Below, piece by piece: positions 34,102 through 42,886 of a DNA stretch of 64,000 nucleotides. The stretch covers positions 1 to 64,000 of the forward strand of contig JAGNJW010000010.1 of assembly GCA_018000455.1 (NCBI GenBank). The letters run 5' to 3'. The translations under genes were made by a program, and so were the position numbers. Numbering within the stretch: position 1 is the stretch's first letter; each line of letters starts with the position of its first letter. This DNA is from Acidobacteriota bacterium. GTDB lineage: Bacteria; Acidobacteriota; Vicinamibacteria; Vicinamibacterales; UBA2999. A model generated the notes under the pieces. The model saw only the letters and a list, made by a program, of their open reading frames with translations. It made no database searches and was not told the origin of the DNA.

Positions 34102-34287
34102 GCCGCCCCCAACGCAAGCGAGGCAGGAGCGGACCCGGCAACGTTCACGGTGAGCCGCATCGGCGATCTCGCCGTGCCGCTCACCATGTTCCTGGCCGCG
34201 AGCGGCAGCGCCATCACCACCGACTACGAAGCCTTTGGCCTGGTGGTCACGTTCCCGGGTCATGCGAGAGATCGCGCGAGCTTCTGA
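34102..34287 (+). pseudogene. Calx-beta domain fragment of a lost secreted protein
   Basis: The plus frame reads NASEAGADPATFTVSRIGDL followed by AVPLTMFLAASGSAITTDY and ends at TGA 34285-34287. This is the diagnostic first half of a Calx-beta repeat. There is no start codon context, signal peptide or continuation; large repeat-containing secreted proteins are common in these bacteria. It is a relic wedged between ggt and a VOC gene. Confidence 0.6.
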
Positions 34288-34311
34288 GCGCGATGAGTGC
34301 TGCTGCGCGTA

Positions 34312-34722
34312 CTATCTCGCGAGCGGCGTGGACACGCCGAGTTTGAACCCGTCCAGATCATTGAACTGGAACATCCGTGCACCCCACTCACGATCCGCCG
34401 GCTCACTCAGCAGCGACCCGCCCGCGGCTTTGATCCGCTCAGCAACCGCGTCGACATCCGCGGCGCCTGCCACGTTGATCTGCAGATAGACACCCTGTCC
34501 CTTGATGCGGTCCCAACCCAGCTTGCCATCGTCTTGATTGAGGACGATGCGGCAATCGCCCGCGGCGACAACGGCGGCGGCCACCTTCCCTTGGTTCTCG
34601 TACGTCTCCACCACCGCGCAGCCGATGGCGTCGCGGTAAAAGCGAATCGATGCCTCCAGGTCCTTGCAGGTGATCGAGCAGCCAAGGTTGGTCGCGTTGA
34701 TGACGGCACTCGTATCGGTCAT
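34312..34722 (-). CDS. VOC-superfamily (glyoxalase/bleomycin-resistance) protein
   Basis: The 136-residue protein has paired beta-alpha-beta modules: LGCSITCKDLEASIRFYRD, then YLQINVAGAADVDAVAERIK and WGARMFQFNDLDGFKLGV. The typical metal ligands (His/Glu) are only partly present, so it may be a binding protein rather than an enzyme. GGAG upstream of the ATG at 34722 sets the start; a longer frame to 34998 has no similarity. It is divergent from the methyltransferase operon. Confidence 0.87.
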   Translation of the reverse strand: MTDTSAVINATNLGCSITCKDLEASIRFYRDAIGCAVVETYENQGKVAAAVVAAGDCRIVLNQDDGKLGWDRIKGQGVYLQINVAGAADVDAVAERIKAAGGSLLSEPADREWGARMFQFNDLDGFKLGVSTPLAR

Positions 34723-34926
34723 TGATCTCTCCGGTGGTAGTGAGCTGAGGTCCAGGATTGGTCGTTCCGCCGAGGACGGGAGTGTACGGTGAGACCTGGG
34801 CAGGCGCAAACCACGACTATCGCATCGACTGCAGGGATTACGTGCGCCTCCGTGGCGGCCGGCCGGCCACGGACCGCCAGACGCCGGCCTGAAGCGCGAC
34901 TGGCTCTCGCACCGCCATCCACCATA

Positions 34927-35712
34927 ATGGACCTCGTGGAATACGAGCGCTTCGCAGACATCTACGGCATCTGGACGGCGACGGCCGGCTCCACCCACAA
35001 GAACAAGCCGTTCTATGTCGATGCCTATCTTGCAGCCGACGGGCCGGTCGCGGAACTCGGCGTCGGCGACGGCCGCATCGCCGTCGACGCCGCGGCGGGG
35101 GGACGCACCATCACCGGCGTCGATCTCTCACCGGCGATGCTCGATTTGTGCCGCGCCCGCGCCGAACGCGCCGGCGTGCTCGACCGCCTCACCCTGCTGC
35201 AGGCCGATTTCCGTACCTTCACCTTGGCCGAACCGGCCGCGCTCATCGCGCTGCCGTACCACAGCCTCGGCCATCTGACGACCCTGCCCGACAAGCGGGA
35301 GGCGCTGCTCCGTATTCACGGCCAATTGCGCCCAGGCGGCCGGTTCCTGTTCGACGACTTCTTCATGACCCCCGACCGCCTCGATCGCATGCGCCAGGTA
35401 CAGCTGCGCGCCGAGTACGTGTCGCCCACCGGCGACGACACCTTGCTGTGGGTCACCTCTCTCGTCGACGACGCCGCCCAGACGATGCGTGTGATTACCT
35501 GGGCCGACACGCTCGATGCCGCGGGCACGATGCTGGCTCGCCGCTACCGCCCGCTCTCGCTCAGCTGGATGACGCCGGCGCAGGCCAAGCGGCTGCTCGA
35601 GGAGACGGGCTTCGCCGTGGAGGCCTGCCTGGGCGACTTCGACGGCACGCCCTTCGACGCGGCGGCAGCCGAAGAGCAGATCTGGATCGCGCGGAAGGAC
35701 GTGGCCGCATGA
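34927..35712 (+). CDS. Class I SAM-dependent methyltransferase
   Basis: The 261-residue cytoplasmic enzyme has motif I AELGVGDGRIAVDAA (near 40-55), TGVDLSPAMLDLCRARA as motif II, LQADFRTF, LPYHSLGHLTTL and LRPGGRFLFDDFFM, the standard Rossmann order. Substrate unknown. The ATG at 34927 is chosen because similarity starts there (MDLVEYERFADIYGIW). The stop overlaps the folB-like ATG (ATGA), so it heads a translationally coupled operon of five genes. Confidence 0.9.
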   Translation: MDLVEYERFADIYGIWTATAGSTHKNKPFYVDAYLAADGPVAELGVGDGRIAVDAAAGGRTITGVDLSPAMLDLCRARAERAGVLDRLTLLQADFRTFTLAEPAALIALPYHSLGHLTTLPDKREALLRIHGQLRPGGRFLFDDFFMTPDRLDRMRQVQLRAEYVSPTGDDTLLWVTSLVDDAAQTMRVITWADTLDAAGTMLARRYRPLSLSWMTPAQAKRLLEETGFAVEACLGDFDGTPFDAAAAEEQIWIARKDVAA

Positions 35713-36065
35713 CGGGCACCACAGGCCTCAAGGACCTGCGGGTCGACTGCATCGTGGGCATCTATCCGCACGAGCGCGCGGCGACCCAGACGGTGATGCT
35801 CGATATCGAACTCGACTACGACTTCGCGGCTCCCGCCGCCTCCGACGCCATCGCGGACGCGGTCGACTACGACGGCGTCGCCGCCGGAGTGACCGGCCTG
35901 TTGCAGGCGCGGCAGTTCCAGTTGATCGAGACGATGGCGGAACAGGCGGCGGCACTGTTGCTGACCCAGGTGCCGGTAGCGACCGCCGTGCGGATCGAGG
36001 TACGGAAGCCGGCGGCGGTGCCCGCCGCCGCCTGCTCGTTCGTGCGCGTGGAGCGCCGGCGATGA
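35709..36065 (+). CDS. folB: Dihydroneopterin aldolase/epimerase family protein (FolB/FolX-like)
   Basis: The 118-residue tunnelling-fold protein reads LKDLRVDCIVGIYPHERAAT, then VMLDIELDYDF, VDYDGVAAGVTGLL and LIETMAEQAAALLL, with a conserved basic RKPAAVP near the end. FolB acts in folate synthesis; FolX epimerises dihydroneopterin triphosphate for monapterin synthesis. Sequence alone does not decide between them. The overlap with a pteridine-reductase-like gene directly downstream favours a pterin route. Confidence 0.88.
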   Translation: MTGTTGLKDLRVDCIVGIYPHERAATQTVMLDIELDYDFAAPAASDAIADAVDYDGVAAGVTGLLQARQFQLIETMAEQAAALLLTQVPVATAVRIEVRKPAAVPAAACSFVRVERRR

Positions 36066-36793
36066 CGCCCGACACTTCGCGCAAGGTGGCTGTCGTCACG
36101 GGGGGCGCCAAACGCCTCGGCCGGCATCTCAGCCTGGCGCTGGCGGGCCGTGGCTACGACCTGGTGCTGGTCTACCGCTCGTCTGAGGCGGCCGCACAGG
36201 CGGTGGAACGCGAGATCGCCGAGGCGGGCGGCCGCGGCCGCGCGCTGAGGCTCGACGTGAGCGACAAACAGGCCGTGGCGGCGGCGTTTGCCGGCATCGC
36301 GGACGCTGAGGGGCGGGTTGATCTGCTCGTCAACAACGTCGGCAACTACAGCCCGCAGGACGTGACCGCGCTCGACCCCGACGTGTGGGACGACACGATT
36401 GCGGCGAATCTCTCCGGCGCCTACTACTGCTGCTACCGGGCGCTCGCCCTGATGCCGAACGGCGGCAGCATCATCAACATCGGCATGGCCGGCCTCGAGG
36501 GCATCCGCGCCAACCGGCGCGGCGCCGACTACTACGTGAGCAAGACCGGCCTGCTGGTGCTCACGCGCGCCCTGGCGGCCGGCTATGCCTCGCGGCGGAT
36601 TCGCGTGAACATGGTGTCGCCCGGTCAACTCGACAACTCCGTGGACCTGCCGCCGCCCGAGGACATCCACCGCTGGGTGCCGCTCGGCCGTTCCGGCACG
36701 CTCGAGGACATCGCGCAGGCCGTGCACTACCTGCTCGACGCTCCGTATGTGACCGGCGTGAACCTCGACGTGGCTGGCGGCTACCGGCTCTGA
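36062..36793 (+). CDS. Short-chain dehydrogenase, pteridine-reductase (FolM/PTR1)-like
   Basis: The 243-residue Rossmann-fold oxidoreductase has VAVVTGGAKRLGRHLSLALA (the TGxxKRxG motif of pteridine reductases), LLVNNVGNYSP, then DYYVSKTGLLVLTRAL with the catalytic Tyr-x3-Lys, and RVNMVSPGQL. The serine usually 13 residues before the tyrosine is replaced by glycine. Together with the adjacent FolB/FolX-like gene this suggests reduction of dihydromonapterin or dihydrofolate with NADPH. It overlaps both neighbours by one to four bases. Confidence 0.85.
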   Translation: MTPDTSRKVAVVTGGAKRLGRHLSLALAGRGYDLVLVYRSSEAAAQAVEREIAEAGGRGRALRLDVSDKQAVAAAFAGIADAEGRVDLLVNNVGNYSPQDVTALDPDVWDDTIAANLSGAYYCCYRALALMPNGGSIINIGMAGLEGIRANRRGADYYVSKTGLLVLTRALAAGYASRRIRVNMVSPGQLDNSVDLPPPEDIHRWVPLGRSGTLEDIAQAVHYLLDAPYVTGVNLDVAGGYRL

Positions 36794-37944
36794 TGCCGAA
36801 GGCGTCGGCACTGGTGCCGCTGTGGGACCGGACGGCGGAATGGCAGCGCCGTCTGGCGATGATCGACGACGCCCGGGTGTTCCTCTACCTGACCACCTTC
36901 TACATCGAGCACGATGCCTATGGCACAACCTTGCTGGCGGCGTTGCGGGCGGCGCAGCGCCGCGGCGTCGCCGTCACGCTGGTCGTCGACGCGTTCGGGC
37001 AGCGGCTGGGTGGCGTGCTGATGTCGGCCGGGCAGCGGGAGGCGCTCACGAACGAGTTGCACGGGCTGCGTGCCGACGGCGGTACGGTCACCGTCTACGC
37101 GCCGCCGCATCAACTGCAACGGCTGCTCGGGGGCGGCCAGCACGTGAAGATTCAGGTGTCGGAGGCAGGCGACGCGATCTTCGGCAGCAGCAACGTCACG
37201 ACGTCGTCGTTCGAGGGCTGGAACGAGTTTGCCGTGGCCGTGCGTGGCCCCGTGGCGGCCGTGCTGCTCGAGAGCATCCGCGCGATCGGCGGCACGGTCG
37301 CAGCGGCGCATATCGCGCACCTGACGCGACTCGACGACGGCGCAGCGGCTAACCTGGAACTCGACTACTGGCTCTGCAACCCGAATGCGCGACAGGGCTG
37401 GCGAGGCCCGTTCGGTTGGCACGGCCGCAACGAGGTCACCGAGCGGATGGTCGAGATGCTCGACAGCGCGCACCACACGGCGCGGGTCACCAGTTTCTAC
37501 TTCAAGCCCGTGGAGCCGCTGCTCGAGGCCGTGCTGCGGGCGGCCCGGCGCGGCGTACGGGTGGAGGTGTTCCACTCGCATCGCCAGGCCCTGCCGGCGA
37601 CCGATCTGGCCTGGATTGCCGCCGCGTCCACCTACGACCGCCTGCTCGACGCCGGCGTGGCCGTCTACGAGAACCGACACGGCGAGCACTCGAAACTCGT
37701 CGTCGTGGACGATGCCTGGGCGGCCTTTGGCAGCTACAACTTCGAAGACGCGGCCCACGACCGGCTGGCGGAGGCGATGCTCGCCAGTCGTGATCGTCGC
37801 GCCGTCGCGCCGGTCGCGGCCATTTTTGACGAGCTGCGGGTCGACCCCGACAACGTGCCCGTCACACCGGCGTGGCGCAACGACTTGCCGCCGCGGTCGC
37901 GGGCCCGCGTGGCACGATACGGACGCTTCAAGTGGTGGATGTGA
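36793..37944 (+). CDS. Phospholipase D/cardiolipin-synthase-fold protein
   Basis: The 383-residue protein has two PLD domains. The second HKD motif is standard: HSKLVVVDDAWAAFGSYNFE (HxKxxxxD). The first reads HVKIQVSEAGDAIFGSSN, with Glu where the Asp normally stands. The N-terminus (VFLYLTTFYIEHDAYGTTLL) lacks membrane helices, unlike ClsA, and resembles ClsB. Family members transfer phosphatidyl groups or hydrolyse phosphodiesters through a phospho-histidine. TGATG overlaps join it to the SDR upstream and the CYTH gene downstream. Confidence 0.9.
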   Translation: MPKASALVPLWDRTAEWQRRLAMIDDARVFLYLTTFYIEHDAYGTTLLAALRAAQRRGVAVTLVVDAFGQRLGGVLMSAGQREALTNELHGLRADGGTVTVYAPPHQLQRLLGGGQHVKIQVSEAGDAIFGSSNVTTSSFEGWNEFAVAVRGPVAAVLLESIRAIGGTVAAAHIAHLTRLDDGAAANLELDYWLCNPNARQGWRGPFGWHGRNEVTERMVEMLDSAHHTARVTSFYFKPVEPLLEAVLRAARRGVRVEVFHSHRQALPATDLAWIAAASTYDRLLDAGVAVYENRHGEHSKLVVVDDAWAAFGSYNFEDAAHDRLAEAMLASRDRRAVAPVAAIFDELRVDPDNVPVTPAWRNDLPPRSRARVARYGRFKWWM

Positions 37945-38504
37945 TGCGCTTCACAGAAGTGGAACACAAGTTCGTGCTCGACGAGGCGTTCGACCTGCCG
38001 GCGTTCCGGCGGGTGCTCGAGACACTGGGCCCTCGCCGGCAGAACACGCTGCAGGTGCGCGACCGCTACTTCCTGACCGGCGACGGCCGGACGCGTCACT
38101 ACATCCTGCGGCACCGCTTCGACGAGGAGCTCCACCAGCTGACGATCAAGTCGCTGACCTCCGACCCGGCAGTGCGCGACGAGATCAACCTCGACCTCGG
38201 ACATCACGCCGGCGACCAGGCGGCGCAGGTCGATGCGTTCGTGGCGCGCATGGGGGTGACGTGGTCGGCCGCGCTGCAGAAGGAGCTGGAGGTGTGGTAT
38301 TTCGCCGACTGCGAGGTCGTGCACTACACGGCGTCTACCGGCGACCGCGTTGTGCGGTGCGTCGAGTTCGAGGCCATCGGCCAGGCGTCGATTGCCGACG
38401 CGCTGGCCGTGATCGGGCGCTACGAGCAGGCCACCGGTTTCGACCAGGGCGCCCGGTCACACCGGTCGCTCGTGGACCTGCTGTTTCCCGGCGTCCTGGC
38501 GTGA
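37944..38504 (+). CDS. CYTH-domain protein (triphosphate-tunnel metalloenzyme)
   Basis: The 186-residue protein begins MRFTEVEHKFVLD, matching the CYTH signature ExExK. Basic and acidic residues expected inside the triphosphate tunnel recur: VRDRYFLTGDGRTRHYILRH, LTIKSLTSDP, LQKELEVWYF and CVEFEAIG. Members hydrolyse thiamine triphosphate, tripolyphosphate or inorganic triphosphate, or cyclise ATP. The ATG overlaps the PLD stop, making it last in the coupled operon. Confidence 0.9.
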   Translation: MRFTEVEHKFVLDEAFDLPAFRRVLETLGPRRQNTLQVRDRYFLTGDGRTRHYILRHRFDEELHQLTIKSLTSDPAVRDEINLDLGHHAGDQAAQVDAFVARMGVTWSAALQKELEVWYFADCEVVHYTASTGDRVVRCVEFEAIGQASIADALAVIGRYEQATGFDQGARSHRSLVDLLFPGVLA

Positions 38505-38546
38505 TCCCACGGCCGCGTCGCCGCGCCAGTCCCCGCGGCCGCGGGA

Positions 38547-39482
38547 CTACGGCACGACGAGTGGGACCGGGCTCGACGGCGGACTCGACCCGAGCACGTT
38601 CACCGCCACGAGCTGCAGCAGGTAGCTGCCGCTGGGCACCCCGGAGAACGACGCGGAGGTGCCCGTGAGCGGCACCGTCGCCAGCACCGCCCCGCCCGAG
38701 GCGAATGCCGTCAGCACGTACGACGTGGGCGCGCTCCCGGTACCCGGCGTCCAGGACAGCCCAACCGTGCTGCCCGAGACCATCGGCGGGTTCAGCGTGG
38801 GAGCACCGGGTTCGATGGACGGCGCGTAGTAAGCGACGCGCAACCCGCAGACCTGATTGGTGGAGCCGAGGGCGCCGGGCCAACCGATCAAGGTGTAGGC
38901 GTAGAGGCTGTTGTTCACCGTTTCCGTGATTTCTCCGCTGACGGTGAATCCGTATCCACCTGCATAAGTAGCGGTCGACGCGGTGCTGACGAGATCCGCG
39001 GAGCCGGTGCCTGGCTGGTAGCGCGTGAGATACCCCTGGACGGCACTGGCGGCGTTCGAATCGTAGTAGTAGAGGCGGAGGTACTTGATGACCGCCCCAT
39101 CCGGCAGCGCCAGCTCAGTATTCAGGATCGCACCGGTACCCACTCCGGCCGTTACGTACGCGCAGCCGGAACCCGCATAAGCGTAATCCGTCGTGCTGCT
39201 GCGGCCGCGCAGTGTCGCGCCAGCCACTTGGTAGTAGGAGAACGACTGTGCCACCGCAGCCCCCGCCCGGTCGCTTCCGGCTGCCCGGTTCTCGTCGGGC
39301 GGCACGTCCGGAGAGGTCGCGCTGTCGTGACTTGAGGTGCCGTTGCTGGCGGCGGTCGCGACGCCAGGCTCGGTCGACGGAGATGGCAGTTGCGCTGACG
39401 CGACGCTGAAGGCACCCAGCACGAAGACAGCGGCGGAAGCCACGGCAGACGCGATCCGATGGAGATACGTCGAGCGGTTCAC
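38547..39482 (-). CDS. Secreted protein with C-terminal fibronectin type III domain
   Basis: The 311-residue product starts at a GTG with GGGAGGG just upstream and has a signal peptide (LHRIASAVASAAVFVLGAFS, cut after VASA). A linker of low complexity leads to a beta-rich domain (about 80-220: YYQVAGATLRGRSSTTDYAY, AVIKYLRLYYYDSN) and an fn3 domain (VGLSWTPGTGSAPTSYVL, LQLVAVNVLGSS). The same fn3 style ends the FG-GAP protein at 45710-48394. Probably cell-surface or secreted; partner unknown. Confidence 0.82.
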   Translation of the reverse strand: MNRSTYLHRIASAVASAAVFVLGAFSVASAQLPSPSTEPGVATAASNGTSSHDSATSPDVPPDENRAAGSDRAGAAVAQSFSYYQVAGATLRGRSSTTDYAYAGSGCAYVTAGVGTGAILNTELALPDGAVIKYLRLYYYDSNAASAVQGYLTRYQPGTGSADLVSTASTATYAGGYGFTVSGEITETVNNSLYAYTLIGWPGALGSTNQVCGLRVAYYAPSIEPGAPTLNPPMVSGSTVGLSWTPGTGSAPTSYVLTAFASGGAVLATVPLTGTSASFSGVPSGSYLLQLVAVNVLGSSPPSSPVPLVVP

Positions 39483-40004
39483 GTGTCCCTCCCCGAAGCC
39501 GACAAGACGGCCTCTATCTAACCCTCGGCGACGCCGCGGTCGACCGAACCAGGGCGGCTCCGACGACCAAGACGTCGAGGGTAGCACGACGAATGCACCG
39601 TTTCAGCTGAAGCGCGGAGCCCCGGCCCGGCCGACCGACACCATCGCGGCGTCGACGACCTGGCCATCGCACGCGCAGATGCCTACCGAGTCGGGCCTGG
39701 CGGCGATCTACCGCCGCTGACATGCCATGACCGGGGACGATGCGGTCGACCACGGCGGTTGCCGCGGTAATCAGCACTATCGGACCACCCGACGGCGACA
39801 ATCGGCCTGTCAGGGATCCGTTGCATCGAGGATGCGCTCGGCCACTCGCGTCTTCAGGGCGCGACTCTAGCAGCGCAGCTGGCAGGACTGACATGGATAG
39901 TCCGATAGTCTTTCGTCGGGGGACTCGACGTGTTCCGTCAGGTGGTCCCGCGTAGTATCGGTAGAGATGTCCGGCTTGCACGCAACAGATGCGCGAGTTC
40001 ACCC
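39483..40004. other. Intergenic stretch between divergent genes
   Basis: About 520 bases separating the divergent fn3 and L,D-transpeptidase genes. It should hold both promoters. I see no conserved protein segment, clear promoter boxes or RNA structure in it. Confidence 0.5.
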
Positions 40005-41792
40005 ATGCCCACCAGCCTGTCGCGGAGTGTTCGGATGATCGGCGGGGCCCGACTGATGGGCGCCACGATGCTGGTCGGGCTGCTGGGATGCACCGACGGC
40101 GGCGATCGAACGCGACCTCCAGACTCTCCCGTTCCACTGCCCGCCGCGTTGGCTGCGTCGCGTCCGATGGCGATCGCGACGGTTCAAGTGCCGGTCGCGG
40201 ACGTGGCGTCCGCGATCACGGCCGGCTTGGACCATGACCGCGACGCCGCGCTCAGTTCGCGCTCGGCCTCCGAGGGCAAAGAATTGAGGGCGCTCTACGA
40301 GGCGACGAGCTATGCCCCCCTCTGGCTTGACGCCACAGGGCGGCCGAGCACCAGTGCCCGCGACGCACTGACGCTGCTGAACGGGGCGACCGCCGACGGC
40401 CTGAGACCATCCGACTACCGCGCTACTCCACTCGAGGAGCTGGCGGCGACGCTGGACGCCGGCACGCAGCCTCCTCCCGTGCCGGATCTCGCCAGCTTCG
40501 AACTTGGATTGAGCGGGGGCATGCTGCGCTACTTGCGTCACTTGCATATGGGTCGCGTCGATCCGCGATCGATCGGATTCCGGATGACCGCGCCAGCCGA
40601 CAGCCATGACTTTGCGGCGTTGCTGCGCTCCGCGGTCACGGACGGCCGGGTCGCCGACACCGCCGCTGACCTCGCGCCGCCGCTCGCACTTTATCGCGGC
40701 CTGCGGAGTGCGCTGGCCCGTTACCGGGTGCTCGCCGCCGACCCGATGCTCGACCCATCAGCACTGCCGTCCGCACCCGTGCGGCCCGGTGAGTCGCACG
40801 TCGGTCTCCGCCCGTTGCATCAACTGCTTGTCGGCTTCGGTGATCGCTCGCCTGACGCCCCGCCGCCGACGGATGTGTCGACCTACGAAGGTGACCTCGT
40901 GGATAGCGTGAGGCGGTTCCAGACCAGGCACGGACTGGACAACGACGGCATCCTCGGCAAGAGGACGTGGGCCGCCTTGCGCGTGCCGCTCGCCTGGCGC
41001 GTTCGCCAGATCGAACTCGCCCTCGAGCGCCTGCGGTGGCTCCCGCACCTCAGCGAAGACCGGCTCCTGGCGGTGAACATCCCGATGTTTCACCTGTGGG
41101 GGTGGGACTCGATCCCGCCGAGTGGCGCGCCACTGTTCGGGATGGACGTGATTGTCGGGCGCTCCCTCAACAGGCGAACGCCCGTGTTCGTCGAGGAGAT
41201 GCGGTATCTGATCTTCCGGCCGTACTGGAACGTCCCGCCGGGGATTCTCCGCCAGGACGTCCTCCCGGCGATCGCGCGCGATCCGAATTACCTGCAAGAG
41301 CAAGGAATGGAGATCGTCCGGGGGCCCGGGGACGACGCGCAGCCGGTGGCAGCGACCGCCGAGAACGTGGCGCTCCTCCGACAGGGGTTGCTGCGTGTAC
41401 GGCAGCGTCCCGGGCCGAGGAACGCGATGGGACTGGTGAAGTTCATCTTTCCAAACGACGAGAACGTCTACATGCACGACACACCGGCGCAGGAACTGTT
41501 CAGCCGGACGCGTCGCGACTTCAGCAGCGGGTGCGTCCGGCTGGAGAACCCAGTCGCACTCGCGGAGTGGGCGCTCAAGGACCAGCCGGACTGGACGCGG
41601 GAGCGAATCCTGACCGCCATGAACGGGAGTCAGCCCAGGCGTGTGAACCTGACGCGACCGATTCAAGTAATCCTCTTCTACGTCACCGCGGTAGTGATGC
41701 CGGAGGACGGCACAGTGCGCTTCGCCGAAGATATCTACGGGCACGACGCACAGCTCGACGCGGCACTCACGCGACGGTACTCCACCTCGTGA
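40005..41792 (+). CDS. L,D-transpeptidase (YcbB-like), lipoprotein
   Basis: The 595-residue protein carries a lipobox (TMLVGLLGC). Its domains are an N-terminal scaffold domain (about 80-280), a peptidoglycan-binding motif (DLVDSVRRFQTRHGLDNDGI followed by LGKRTWAAL) and a YkuD catalytic domain (about 340-540) with FIFPNDENVYMHDTP and the catalytic Cys510 in RDFSSGCVRLENP. It cross-links peptidoglycan 3-3 or attaches proteins to it in the periplasm. The ATG at 40005 is chosen because the longer frame adds no signal-like sequence. Confidence 0.92.
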   Translation: MPTSLSRSVRMIGGARLMGATMLVGLLGCTDGGDRTRPPDSPVPLPAALAASRPMAIATVQVPVADVASAITAGLDHDRDAALSSRSASEGKELRALYEATSYAPLWLDATGRPSTSARDALTLLNGATADGLRPSDYRATPLEELAATLDAGTQPPPVPDLASFELGLSGGMLRYLRHLHMGRVDPRSIGFRMTAPADSHDFAALLRSAVTDGRVADTAADLAPPLALYRGLRSALARYRVLAADPMLDPSALPSAPVRPGESHVGLRPLHQLLVGFGDRSPDAPPPTDVSTYEGDLVDSVRRFQTRHGLDNDGILGKRTWAALRVPLAWRVRQIELALERLRWLPHLSEDRLLAVNIPMFHLWGWDSIPPSGAPLFGMDVIVGRSLNRRTPVFVEEMRYLIFRPYWNVPPGILRQDVLPAIARDPNYLQEQGMEIVRGPGDDAQPVAATAENVALLRQGLLRVRQRPGPRNAMGLVKFIFPNDENVYMHDTPAQELFSRTRRDFSSGCVRLENPVALAEWALKDQPDWTRERILTAMNGSQPRRVNLTRPIQVILFYVTAVVMPEDGTVRFAEDIYGHDAQLDAALTRRYSTS

Positions 41793-42033
41793 ACACGTGT
41801 GGTCCCTACCCAGTCCTGGCCTTGCACCGGACATCATCGCGCGAGGGTGTCGCGGTCGCGCCGGAGGCGAGAGCCGCGTGCTGACGCCAGGCGAGCCCTA
41901 CAGCAAGGTTGATCCGTCGAGTCGCTCTCGGGATTCGGCCGAGATTATCGGCTGGACCACTGCGATGCGCCTGCACGACGATTGCCTCACTCGATTGACG
42001 TTCGGCAACCGCATTGCGCTGGAAGGAGCACTC

Positions 42034-42315
42034 ATGCCAATCGCATTGACACCACCAGTCGCCATCCATCAGTCGGTGTCGACGCCGCGTCCGGACGATC
42101 GCCATCGTCAGCTCGTGCACCGCGTGCGGTCCGAGTACCGGGAGATGCCAGGCGTGTGCCCCACGTTCGATCAGGCATGCCGTCTGTGGGCGCACCCGCG
42201 GCCTTGCGGCTGTCTGCTCACAACGCGATCGCAATCGGTGATGCCGAGAACGATCACCGGATTCTCGAGATGTGCGATATTGGCGTGGCCGTTGGCTGGG
42301 GCAGCCACGCACTGA
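42034..42315 (+). pseudogene. Truncated small HTH protein
   Basis: The ATG at 42034 is preceded by GGAAGGAG. Residues 24-60 read HRQLVHRVRSEYREMPGVCP then TFDQACRLWAH, the signature of a small winged-helix protein common in Acidobacteria (EMPG-L-T-QA-RLW). After about 42205 similarity stops and the frame runs on out of phase through HAD-like sequence. The gene was cut by a deletion that joined it to the next fragment. Confidence 0.55.
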
Positions 42316-42758
42316 AAGCCGCCGCCGATGACATCCTCGAGGGCGAGGGTGACCTGACCGTATACGAACCGCAGCGTCAGGCTCTCGACGCCGACGAACT
42401 TCGACACGTGTATCCCGTCACCATCGAGTCCGTCTTTGCCGGTGGCGTCGCCTACCAGCACCTGGTTGACCCGGCCCGGCACGCGCAGAGCGCCTTGCTG
42501 GTGGTCTCGGCGCTCGGCCACACACGTCAACCTACCCGCTGGCTCCTGGGGAGTGTCGTGGAGCGCGTGGCCCAGATGGCCGCGGTACCGGTCATCGTTG
42601 TTCGAGACACACGGGGTTTGATCGAGTGGGCCTCCGGCAACCGCCTTTTCGAGGTGCTTGTTGGCGTGGACGAAGGCGCGGCTGCGCGCGCGGCGCTAGA
42701 CTGGGTTGGTGAGCTCAGGCCGCAGGCACCGTGCGACATCCAGATCATGCCAGCGTAA
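42205..42758 (+). pseudogene. Composite relic: HAD-phosphatase tail joined to a truncated universal stress protein
   Basis: In one frame the sequence NAIAIGDAENDHRILEMCDI (C-terminal metal motif of Cof-type HAD hydrolases) runs to ADDILEGEGD. It then changes into universal-stress-protein sequence: SALLVVSALGHTRQPTRWLL, GSVVERVAQMAAVPVIVVRD, and the beginning of a second Usp domain (FEVLVGVDEGAAARAALDWV) that ends prematurely. No plausible start codon precedes the HAD part. Both pieces lack essential halves, so this is a deletion scar. Confidence 0.65.
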
Positions 42759-42886
42759 TCACGCGACGCGGCTGCCCGTCGTGGCCGCTCGCACAGAGAT
42801 CAGCCACGAGGCCGGTCCATGCGCATCGCGTTCATGACCGCCGCGCGACCGTGAGTACTGGCGATGACATCCCAGGGAGAACGTCC

